Below, in pieces: positions 24,514 through 35,098 of a stretch of 64,000 bases of DNA. Made by a program: the position numbers and the translations under genes. Position 1 is the first letter of the stretch. Each line of letters opens with the position of its first letter. The notes beneath the pieces are model-generated. The model saw only the letters and a program-made list of their open reading frames with translations. It did not search any database and was not told the origin of the DNA. Source of the DNA: Melampsora larici-populina 98AG31 (lineage: Eukaryota; Basidiomycota; Pucciniomycetes; Pucciniales; Melampsoraceae); the NCBI RefSeq assembly GCF_000204055.1, contig NW_006768814.1, positions 1-64,000 on the forward strand, read 5' to 3'.

Positions 24514-25341
24514 ATAGCCTCTTGCACGAGGCACGACATGCAAGACATGTCCATGAAGTGAGTAACAATATGTATGTAAGATCCCAAAAGGGAAACTTGG
24601 ATTGGAAATTCCCAATTAAGACATGATGAAATCCCGAGGAAGGGAAGACACTTTGATGCCAGAAGGCAAAGAAGTCTAAGAGCATCTCCAATGTGGCTGA
24701 ATCCGAATAGATGTACAGCTCAGTATTTCCCTCGGCTGGACAGCTGTAATTTTTTTCAGGTGACAGCGCCCTGCAACGCACAACTGAACTTCTTTCCCAA
24801 TTCCTCATAGGGTTCATTTGAGGTTGAACCCCCGTCACCATATGTCTTCATCTACGTAATTGGTCGATCGCACCTATCGCGTTCCACACAATACATGTGA
24901 TTGATTGCGCTCACCTCACGTAAAGAAAGAGAAAGGTAGTCCACGGATGTATGAATTTCTTTATTTTTGGCCCAATAGTCGTTGGGATACTGGGATTCAG
25001 ATTATTCGGCCAGGTCAGCAAATTTGCTGACCTGAGCCTGGGAACGTGTCATTTCCGAAAAAACGAGTTCACACGGGAGGTTCCATGTGGGAACACGACC
25101 TCGGCGTTGGATGAGGTTTGTCTGAATAACTCCAATACAGGTTACGTTTCTGACAGAAACGTAACATTTAGTCATTCAGATTCGGGAGCATTGGAGATGC
25201 TCTAACCCAGAGACAGTTGTTCCCCCGTCACCTCGGCAGAAATTTCCTCCTTTCCTAGTTTCCGCTCCCTCACTTCGTACTATCCATCTCCCAATATTAT
25301 TCATAACTCAATAACTAGTTATAACTAACTAGAAAACTTTT
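24514..25341 (+). repeat. Repeat A1 of the YR retrotransposon (interrupted)
   Basis: Starts at ATAGCCTCTTGCACGAGG and ends at ACTAGAAAACTTTT. It is split at 24680-25202 by a MITE. It matches A2 at 32091-32392 base for base as far as can be compared by eye. Confidence 0.93.
24680..25202. mobile_element. 523-bp MITE, PIF/Harbinger-like, inserted in A1
   Basis: Ends are the inverted repeat GAGCATCTCCAATG / CATTGGAGATGCTC, flanked by TAA on both sides, while the intact A2 copy has a single TAA at the corresponding site (GTCTAACCCAG). A TWA target duplication is typical of PIF/Harbinger elements. Beyond the first 14 bp the TIRs remain partly similar. The interior holds two perfect palindromes (25012-25033 and 25141-25165) and no transposase. 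Confidence 0.9.
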
Positions 25342-25409
25342 TAAATCCATAAATTAATAACTAGTCATTCAGAAAACGTTTTGATCAAACATCTACGTAA
25401 CCAGACGAG

Positions 25410-28400
25410 ATGACAATGGCCATGTCTAGTATTTCAAAAGCAATAAGGGCAAGCAAAAGAGTTAGAGGAATGGAGGTGAGCCCAATGGAAGGAGATGACG
25501 AAGAAGGAAATCAAGTCAACGAGCAAGAGGCGGACGGAAACGAAGATAAAGGAAAGAAGAGGCAAGAGGTATCAAGAGCTAGAATAGAATCACAGACGAC
25601 AGAGAACGACCAGGTACCCCTAGCTTCAACTTCAGAGAATCGATTGAACCCGTCCTTCATAGCACATGTACCGATCCCTTTCCCAGCCCCACCGAACCCA
25701 AACCTATCCGCTCCTTTGCCGAGAGAAGGTACTACACAATCTTCATCAGACATCGACGACCTACCAGACAACTTCCGAGACGACGAAAGTCAAGAAAAAG
25801 GCTCAACGATATCAGAAGCCTCTGACATCGGTAGAGACAGAAAAATAAATAGCTCGTCCTCATCTCACGATTCCTCCAAGGAAACGGACCAAGGATACGA
25901 TTCAGATTCAAGTTCTAGTTCGAATAGCAACGACAGTGACAGCGACACAAGTTCTTCAAGCTCCGAGAGCGAGTCAGAGGATTCAAATGATTCAGGCAGC
26001 TCGGAAGATCAGAGAAAGAAAGGTAAGGAAATTCTAGACGTCTGCCCTCCAGAAAAATTATCCTTTCTACCCCCACGGAAGAATGCTCCTATCACACAAT
26101 TACCCCATAACACTTAAAATAACCTGTAGTACCACACATAACTCTTGTTTCTCTCATATACCACAAAAATCCTCTCACATAAAACCTTCCCCCTCTTCCC
26201 TTAATCAAATCTTTCCACATTCCTAAAAACAATCCTCTATCAGACATAAAACTATCACGAATAATCGGATGCCGATAAAAACACACTCTCCTTTCCATAA
26301 ATATCACTGTATCGGTAGAGACACAGTCTCCTGGTTAGCTCCCAAGAGGTAGAGCGCCTCTGGAAAGAGAAGAGAGTAGCAGAAACTCTATCAAATGTGA
26401 AACTCTGTCTGAACTATCAAATGTGAAACTCTGTCTGAAGAGACACGGAAACTTAACTCCGAAGGAGTCAGAGAGACACGAAATTATCATAACGTACAAA
26501 TAAAATTCCAAAATTCCTTTAATGCTCTCAAAATAGAAAAAGCACATTCCCTTAATACTCTCATAGTTACTATAAGAGAGCAGATATATTTCCCAGAAGT
26601 GATAGTAGAAAGGTCACTGACAACAATCTAACCATCTATCCAAACAACAGAAAAAAAACGGAAAAGATCTAAGAAACTGGAAAAAGAATTGATGAAAGCA
26701 AAAGAGAAGATAAAAGAATTAGAAAACCCTTCAAAAGGAAAATCGTCATCGAAAAAGAAGAAAGATTCCAAAAAAGACTCGAAGAGAGCACAGAAAAAGA
26801 AGAAAAGTAGCAAGAAGAAGGGTATTCAAGTTGATATAGGTGTGATCCCGGAATCGAATCTAATTCAACTACAGCCATTCTGGCGAAAACAGATGAAAAA
26901 ACTAGAATCCTCAATTCCACTTACAGTTTTCGACCAAGGCTTCGCAAGAGCAGATAAAGAGGAATACGAGAAGCAACATCATTCATCATCATCAAAGACA
27001 TCAAAAAATAAAGGTTTAAATGCACCATCCAAATTTAAGATGACTTATGGCGAATGGACAGAAAATATAAGTTTGTTCAAAAGATACTTAATTCAACACA
27101 ATCAAAGCGAAGTTGCAAAGAGACTTAAGTACCACATAAAGAATGTGAAGCAAGTAAAGTAAGACTTAAAGATATGAGTCCTTGAACAAACACTAACAAA
27201 TAAAATTAATGACAGGAGATTGACGGAGTGCTGGATGACAGCACTGCGATACGACATATTGTGTAGAAGACACATATTCGTGGAACGGATAGAGAAAGAA
27301 CCGATTAAAGATATAGGAACATTCATGAAACGCTATGAAGACAAAGCGAAGGATAAATCATTATCATTCGGAGAAGCGAACGGCGGAGAGACAAACCCGT
27401 ACACAAAAGGAGGGAAACTAGAATTTAAGCACCCAGAAACGGGGCAAATGTTGTGAGTGAGAACATAATACTTAGCTTGAGAAACATCAAGAACGAAGAG
27501 AAACTCTGACATATAGAACTAGAAACCAACCACAGAGCCACATAACTCCAAACCAGTTCGCATCAACCTCAAAAGAAAGCCAATTCCAGAGAAAAAGAAG
27601 AGCTCCTAGACCTCAACGTTTCTACCCAAACACTTCAAACCAGACCTTTAACCCTTATCAATACCAAACAAACTTTCAAAACCACAGCCCAGGACTAATG
27701 AACCACCCACTCCCAACGCTACACATGGGCTTCAGCAGCCAAACGAACCAAGGAGGAACTTCCAACCCACAAATACACCAAACAAATACTAGTGGTACCG
27801 GACCACCAGCAACCTCCTTCCAAAGCAGAGGAAATAGGGGAGTATGGAGAGGTGGAAGAGGAGGTATAGGAAGAGGAACTGGAAGACAGGGTCAGAACGA
27901 GACGTAAGTATCGATAAAGAAACACCCTTACTATCAGATAAGCAGAAGGAAGCGAAATGTTAAAAACAATAAATAAATTAAAAAAAATTAATCTAGCCAG
28001 GAGACTGTTCCCCTTTTAATAATATTCCCTTTTTAATAATCCTGTAATACACTTCTATTCACTCCTTTAATCACCATACTCATTTCTTTTCTTTGAAAAC
28101 CTTTCCTTTCGTTCCTTAACAATTGTAATCACACTTGAAGTAATGAATCTCATAACTGCTTTGTTCTCATTTAGGGATGTCAGCCGATCACATCCAGACG
28201 AAACAGGCACAACGCTGTACAGTGCAGAGAGAATAGAGAAGATAGAGAGAGTAAGAGAAACAGAAACAAGGAAAGAGACGAACGAAGGAGAGAAAGAAGA
28301 ATCTCAACACCAGCATAAATCGGAAAGAAAGGAAGAAACAGACCAAAAGAACTGGCCGAAAAACGTGAAGTGCGACATGAACATAGAGTTTTGGGGAGAA

Positions 28401-31400
28401 GAACTAAAGAAGTACAATTTACTTCCCTTTTATGAATTCGTACTAGAAGGATTCGAAGGAGTATTCGATCAAGGAATACCAACACATACGATAAGAGGCA
28501 TGAAACATTACTGCCCTCCAAACCACAGCTCAGCTATTGCAGCAAGAGACAAGATAGAAGAAAGCATACGAGAAGAGGTAAAAGCTGGAAGAATGTTCGG
28601 ACCATTCACAAAAGATGAAGTCCAAAACCAATTTAAATTCTTCAGGTCCAGCCCAATGGGAGCTGTGACCAACGGTGACGGTTCTTTCAGACCGATTAAT
28701 GACCTATCATTCCCGAAAAACGACCCCAACATTCCAAGCGTGAACTCATTCGTGGACAAAGAAAAGTTTAAAACAACATGGGACAATTTCTCTAAAGTAT
28801 ATACCTTCATAGCCAACACAGAACACCCGTTGCTAATAGCGTTATTCGACTGGCTCAAAGCTTATCAACAAATACCCACAAGGCCCAACCAATGGCCATT
28901 CCTCCTCCTGATGGACTTCAACGGCTTCCTTTATGTAGACACCTTTATATCATTCGGTGGTGTCGCGGGATGCGGAAGCTTCGGAGGACCGGCTGACGGG
29001 TGGAAAGAACTGATCAAAGAGAAGTTCGAGCTGGAAGAAGCTTTTCGGTGGGTAGACGACAATCTACTCATCAAGAGAGCGGACTCATCAACCCATATGG
29101 ACGAAATAGTATCATATAGCGCGAGGTTAGGAGTTAAAACCAATGAAACGAAGTTCTCGCATTTCGGTGAACAACAGAAATATATAGGATTTCTATGGAA
29201 TACAAAGAACAAAACTGTAGAACTACCAGAAGGTAAATTAGAACAACGCATAGCACAATTAGACGAATTCTTAAAGAAAGTAGATTACACTTATAAGGAG
29301 GTACAAAAAATGAACGGCAGGCTGAGCCATGTAGCCTACATCGCACCAAATCTACGTTGTTATCTATCAAACAACTTTAAATGGCTTTCAGAATGGGTAA
29401 ATTTAGCGGCGAAAAGGAAGATGCCGACCACCGTAAGAGAAGACATGAACGTGTGGCGGAATTCTTTACAAGAAATCCCTAGAAGACACCTTTTAAAAAC
29501 TAGACTAGTGAACAACATAGGTTGGGTGGGGGACGCCTCTACAACATTCGGTATAGGCGTCATAATAGGAAAAGACTGGGGTCAGTTCAAACTGAGAAGC
29601 GGTTGGGAAACACCACCACAAGGCCCAACCAGAGGGATCGCTTGGCTAGAAACCGTGGCGGTGCGATTAGGATTAATAATCGCTCAGAAGACAAAGAAGA
29701 TAGAAGGAGAGAGGTTGCTTGTACTGACGGACAACACCACCACGGAAGGTGTCCTAAGAAACGAGAGATCCAAAGATTTTTGGGTAAATGAAGAATGGAA
29801 GATGATATCAGAACTAATGTTCCGATACGATGTACAGTTAGAACAAAAAAGAGTGACATCTTTAGATAACGCAGCGGATAAGTTATCAAGAGGTTTGCCG
29901 TCGTCAAAAGAATGGTTCAGACAGGTACACATTGAAGTACCACAAGACTTAAAACCTTGGTTGGAGGATCACACGATGGATCAGATAGAGACAATGATAG
30001 AGAATCAGTAAGAAGGTACGATAAAGACTATACGTAATGTCGAAACAGACAACTGACAAAGATTCCAATCATAGAACGAGGGAATTACGAAATATAACGT
30101 AAACGAATTGACGTAACAGGTTCTCACGTACAACTCAATCAAATATCAAATGGCCGAGAGAAACTCCACCAGACCGCTAGCTAGACACAACCAGACCCAA
30201 CCATTAAAGAGATCACCGACCTACCTTTTCAGTTTAACTATATACTATCTACAAGCTTGACCGACACGCAAACCCTCTACCTACATCGTTCCAGTCAGTC
30301 TCAGAATACAAACCCCAAGGGAAAGAGACATCAGTGAGTTACAAGAGATATTCAAACCAACCAAGAGCCTTTGTCTCAAAGTGACGTGATTCCACAGGTT
30401 CCAGTTCGGGCGAGATGAAAGACCTAACCACCTTCCTACGCATTCAAGACGACATACCTTTAAGGCTCAACAGAGCACAACGCCACATGCTAAGGGCGGC
30501 TTGGAACAGATTGACCTTAGAGTCGTACGCATCCGGGGTAAAGAAATTCAAGGTCTTTACGAAGGAGAAGAAGCTCAACGCGTGTCCGGCATCGATACAA
30601 ACCGTTGAACACTTCATCATTTGGGCAGGAGAAAACTGGGAGAAAAAGAACACCAACAAACCGATAAAAGTCTCAACGATTAGGAAGTACCTAACGGCTC
30701 TACGGATGTGGCACGCATTCCACGGCTTCTATTTCCCGGACGTACAATTAACACGACTCAAGTCTATACTAAGAGCATCAGAACGTCTCGAAGCTAGAGC
30801 TCCAGCTAGAAGCCTCAACCGAGAACCCGTGTCACCAAAATCCTTGATCATCCTGATAGGCGACATAGCAGAATTCGAAGAAGACCCTAAAGGTCTATCA
30901 GCCATAGCTCTCACAGCCTACTGGGGCCTAGCGAGACTAGGCGAGCTAGTTGGGAAGTCAGAGGCCTACGAAAAGAACGACTTAAACGCCATCCTCCGTT
31001 CTGACTTATCCTTTCACAAGTCCCACGGAGCCACGATAGCCGTGATTGGTATCAGAGAGGCAAAAACCGCCGCACCGGGAGAAATGCAATACTTAACACT
31101 TCGAGAAACCGGTGGAGTACTATGCCCCGTCGCAGCACTAAGAGAGTTAGCTCACTCTCTATTTTGGGAAGAAGACCCCAGACTCTTCCTGTCAAAAACT
31201 CGAGACGGGTTAAAGGCAATCACGTGGTCGACGATGTTGAAGACGATGCATCGAGCGTGGGGCCCTAACTCGAAGATGACGGGACACTCGTTTAGGATCG
31301 GAGGCACGACGCTGTTAACTAGAGCTGGAGTAAAAACCGATCAGATAAAAACACTAGGTCGTTGGAGATCTTCCTGCCACACTTTATACCAACGCAACTG

Positions 31401-31587
31401 GACGGATCAAGAATGGGAATCAGCAAAGAAGGCCTTAACGATCTCAGAAGACACTATTCCCTGCTATGACACTGAATACGATCTTTCAGTGGATACCTGG
31501 ATGGTGGATGACCTTCCCAATGACCCTCCGAAGAGATGGCTCTTACGAAACACCATCCAACCGAAGACGTCGCGCGCGGCAGTCTAG
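25410..31587 (+). CDS. Spliced Gag - reverse transcriptase - RNase H - tyrosine recombinase polyprotein
   Basis: Replication and integration proteins of the YR retrotransposon. Exons 25410-26022, 26651-27158, 27216-27452, 27538-27903, 28175-30007 and 30405-31587 are bounded by GT/AG and join in frame to 1,579 codons. The gag-like part (about 1-575) is Ser/Asp/Glu-rich, then Lys-rich, ending in a Gly/Arg-rich patch (RGNRGVWRGGRGG) suited to RNA binding. RT (about 600-960) shows LIALFDWLKAYQQIP and the catalytic FRWVDDNLL. RNase H follows, with VGDASTTFGIG, an IAWLE motif and LTDNTT. The recombinase (about 1190-1579) has the catalytic set ARLGEL (Arg), GHSFRIG (His-x-x-Arg), GRW and the nucleophile in LYQRNW. 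No stop interrupts the exons. The recombinase could instead be translated from its own ATG at 30415; the fusion is inferred from phase only. Confidence 0.85.
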
Positions 31588-31859
31588 ACGACCAGGGAGA
31601 CCTTCACTCGGGAGTTATAGTAGTCCTCAACTAGCCTGCACGCATATGTATCCAGTGTTTCGAATTAGATTCCATTTATACAAATGAGTTGTACTACTAC
31701 ATATGAATTTCGTTCCATAAGGCAAGCATCATTAACCAGAACAATCCTAGCACCCAAGTCTGGAGACAGGTAAGGGGAAAGCCTTCTAGGCTCAGGCCTG
31801 ACCCCAGACCAGAGAATGGGAAGTAGACTTTCCCCTTAAAAAGATCCAAGGAGAGAGGT

Positions 31860-32091
31860 AGGAGGTAAGACGAGTAAGTTCAATCCAGGAAAGAACTCTA
31901 CGAGGAGCATCCCTCGCGTACCGTATCCACTACCGGGGCACAACGTGGAGACGTCCTCGTAAAGAGAACTCTACGCACCTTGTGCCCCACCTCCCACACA
32001 AACCTTCCCTCACCTAGTAAAAGACTAGGCAAGGGAAGGAGTTTTTTATTTTTTCTTTATGCAATGTAATGCGGTTATAATTCGAAATGGA
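31860..32091 (+). repeat. Repeat B1 of the YR retrotransposon
   Basis: 232 bp that appear identical to B2 (32456-32687). Contains a stem-loop, CCTTCCCTCACCTAG with CTAGGCAAGGGAAGG, at about 32002-32038, followed by a T-rich run and the end AATTCGAAATGGA, which abuts A2. Confidence 0.93.
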
Positions 32092-32392
32092 TAGCCTCTT
32101 GCACGAGGCACGACATGCAAGACATGTCCATGAAGTGAGTAACAATATGTATGTAAGATCCCAAAAGGGAAACTTGGATTGGAAATTCCCAATTAAGACA
32201 TGATGAAATCCCGAGGAAGGGAAGACACTTTGATGCCAGAAGGCAAAGAAGTCTAACCCAGAGACAGTTGTTCCCCCGTCACCTCGGCAGAAATTTCCTC
32301 CTTTCCTAGTTTCCGCTCCCTCACTTCGTACTATCCATCTCCCAATATTATTCATAACTCAATAACTAGTTATAACTAACTAGAAAACTTTT
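32091..32392 (+). repeat. Repeat A2 of the YR retrotransposon
   Basis: 302-bp direct repeat of A1, uninterrupted here. It shows the pre-insertion site of the MITE (single TAA) and lies directly between B1 and B2 as expected of PAT/Ngaro elements. Confidence 0.93.
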
Positions 32393-32455
32393 GTCCTCCC
32401 ACCCACCCCAACAGCATCGGGTACCATACGTAGCAAGACAAAGGAACGGTAAGCG

Positions 32456-32687
32456 AGGAGGTAAGACGAGTAAGTTCAATCCAGGAAAGAACTCTACGAG
32501 GAGCATCCCTCGCGTACCGTATCCACTACCGGGGCACAACGTGGAGACGTCCTCGTAAAGAGAACTCTACGCACCTTGTGCCCCACCTCCCACACAAACC
32601 TTCCCTCACCTAGTAAAAGACTAGGCAAGGGAAGGAGTTTTTTATTTTTTCTTTATGCAATGTAATGCGGTTATAATTCGAAATGGA
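32456..32687 (+). repeat. Repeat B2 of the YR retrotransposon
   Basis: 232-bp direct copy of B1, with the same stem-loop at about 32600-32636. Ends at AAATGGA, after which host DNA resumes (CAGCGGATCAT). Confidence 0.93.
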
Positions 32688-34225
32688 CAGCGGATCATCT
32701 GCATATTTGGTCACTCAGAGTCACTATGCACGTGTTCATAGTTTTCAAAACATACTTTTTCTGGACTTCATAGAATCTTAGTAAAGTGTTGAATACTAAC
32801 ACAGCCAATTGGACAATGGACGTTTTTTTTTGAAATGCACATCAATTCAGGGTGCAAGACCTGGTTTTGTTGTTTACCAAGGTTTGTTTCTCTGCTGATT
32901 TTGAAAATACACTCTACGTGCATACACATGTGGGGGCTGGATTTTTAGCACTTAGAGGAATATTCACAGGAGCTCCTCCCTCTAAGTGCATAATGGTATG
33001 GATATCCCTCTAACTTGAAATATGGCAGTTAGAGGGACTATCCCTTTGATCAATTGCCTGAAAATTTGCAGTTAGAGGGATCTGGTATGCCAACAATATG
33101 ATTGATTGCAAGCTAAACAGCAACAAGATATTGAATGTAATTAAGCCATTTTTCATTTCCAGCAGACAGACTTCAACTTAAGTTTGGCATTGACTGAGCT
33201 CAGAGAACTGATTTTTGCAACTGGTGTTCAAGGATTCAAGACCGGTCTGAATATGATAAATCTCAAACTATTTGGTAGGAATACTTTTTGCCTCAATCTT
33301 TGAGAGGAAGGTCACAATTTGAAAGATGAAGGCCCACGTGTTAGCTGGTGTAGATTTTTTGGTTTGATGTGTTACTGAATTGACTCCAAGTCTTCTTCTG
33401 GAATTATTAGTTATTTCTTGGAACATAACATATGATAGATAGTTGCATAGCTTGTGGAGACGTGAAGAATCACCTTTTTATTGCTACTTTTACGGTCTGT
33501 TTTTTCTAAACTTGGCTGACGATGATCATATCAGCCTATGGTAACCATAGATTTGAATGTGTGAATCTTTAAGAGGCAAAGGACTTGTTTGAAAGGATCA
33601 GAATGACCTGTCCTCTCAAAACTATCCATTGCTTCATTTCTTAATGTTTACAGAGAGGCTATAAAAGCCCAACCTGGTCCCAACCCCAAACCCCAGCTTT
33701 ACAGGTCTCATTTCAGTAGGTTTACTCGACTTAAAAACTGATGCAAATTTCAAAATGATGGTTTTTCCTCTTTTTTGGTATTTTCATTAAACATCAATGT
33801 TCCCTTTGATTTTTGATATTTTTGGTTAGGATACTCATCCTATCATGTACCAGCAATCCAAAATATATATATTTCTCAATTCCTTATTAATAATTTACAC
33901 CTTTCAGAGGTCGATTTAGGTAGTTTGTCAAGCTGTGAAAAGTAAAACAAGATTACTTTGATATTCAATTTTTGATTGCATCATCTATATCCTCGGTTCC
34001 CAAATCGAACAAGTCTTGCAATGTGGCTCGACATCGATTTTCCCGATATTATTCGCTCGGTCTGATTAATTGAATCTTTATAATTATTTCTTCTACTACT
34101 ACATAATTTCATTCTCATCCACTTATTATTCTTTAATTTAGTCGCCATCCATTTAGTTATCATACTTTCTTGTACTTTTATTAATTTTATTTTTGTAATC
34201 TGATCTTTATTTATTTCTGCGCCTT
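32688..34225. other. Gene-free AT-rich DNA with a TTAGAGGG dyad cluster
   Basis: No credible gene. At 32948-33083 the motif TTAGAGGG or its complement CCCTCTAA occurs several times in both orientations, including a GCACTTAGAGG / CCCTCTAAGTGC pair about 40 bp apart, probably a small inverted-repeat element. Confidence 0.5.
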
Positions 34226-34229
34226 ACTC

Positions 34230-34405
34230 AGCAATTTCGCACCTCAGACAGCGGGCCGCGATTCTTAACCCCACCGTGTTCGCCCTCTGATTTTGGTCCC
34301 CAGCGACCGCGCTGGGATAGTGTTGACACGACGCTGCGGCGGATCGCAGCGCAATCGCTCTGTGGCTAGCACGGCGGCCCGCGATGGGGTGTTTGGGTGT
34401 TGTCG
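34230..34405. repeat. GC-rich dyad-symmetric insertion-like island
   Basis: About 175 bp of GC-rich DNA in otherwise AT-rich sequence. It holds GCGGGCCGC near the left end and a GGCGGCCCGC complement near the right end, plus internal palindromes such as CGCTGCGGCGGATCGCAGCG. It is probably a small non-autonomous element. The minus frame that crosses it (34817-34224) is not convincing as a gene. Confidence 0.45.
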
Positions 34406-35098
34406 GGAGGAGATACATAGTTAAATTGATCACAGCTTTTGAGATACATATTCTAAGCTTGATTTGATGTTTGAATTGGATGATGAGATCTTCTTGGTTG
34501 ATTGATAGATTGATTGAGTTGATACTTAAGAGTGTTGGAGACCAAGTGAAGCGAGTGATTACGGTGAGAAAGGGATCACCATCAGATTGACAAACGGTGA
34601 TTAGTAAGTGGTGATATGTAATTGGATCGACGTTACTTAGGAGTATGTGAATGTATCTTAAGAGTGATAGGTACTTAATAAAGTCAATAGTTTCTAAAGA
34701 GACCAAGACATCGACCAGTAGTACTAGCAGTGAGTAGTAACTAACCACCAACTTGAACTTCAACACCAGTACCAAGTCAACCAAGTCAAGAAAGCAAGAA
34801 ACGAATACCAATCTCAAACTTTATTCTCAACTTCGGAATCACTCTCAGAATCATCTCAATTGTCATCATCTCATCTCGAATGTCAACTAAACCTTCTTCA
34901 GCTTCAAGTAGGAACAATAGTGGTTTACCTATCTTACCAAGTTAAATCTTAAATCACTTTCTAAATCAAATCTAATCATCAAACTAACTTAAACCATTTC
35001 TGATTGGATTCCGATCACATTCCTCAGCATTTCGGTCTCCCAATCTAATCAAATCAACTTCAACTTCAAATTTAAAACATCAACAATCTAACAAAATC

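Larger units (their letters stand above)
24514..32687 (+). mobile_element. Full-length tyrosine-recombinase retrotransposon, PAT/Ngaro layout
   Basis: The element reads A1 (24514-25341, interrupted by a MITE) - coding region - B1 (31860-32091) - A2 (32091-32392) - B2 (32456-32687). This split direct repeat arrangement is the signature of PAT/Ngaro-type YR retrotransposons, which integrate by a tyrosine recombinase and make no target-site duplication. With the MITE and one copy of its TAA removed, A1 is 302 bp, the same as A2, and the two look identical; B1 and B2 (232 bp each) also look identical. The coding region is open and carries gag-like, RT-RNase H and recombinase domains, so insertion is recent and the element could be competent apart from the MITE. 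Confidence 0.92.

Noticed and set aside
24512..24841. Minus-strand 109-codon frame at the left end of the YR element (and 32014-32355 in A2)
   Set aside because: It crosses the A repeat and the MITE border; the shared part is simply the A1/A2 duplication.
32002..32038. Stem-loop in repeat B considered as a bacterial-type terminator
   Set aside because: Although a T-rich run follows, this is eukaryotic transposon DNA; its conservation in the fossil copy points to a retrotransposon function instead.
34224..34817. 197-codon minus-strand open frame upstream of the Skt5-like gene
   Set aside because: Leu/Ile-rich low-complexity translation of AT-rich promoter DNA, ending in the GC-rich island; no motif, no splice structure, and it occupies the expected promoter.
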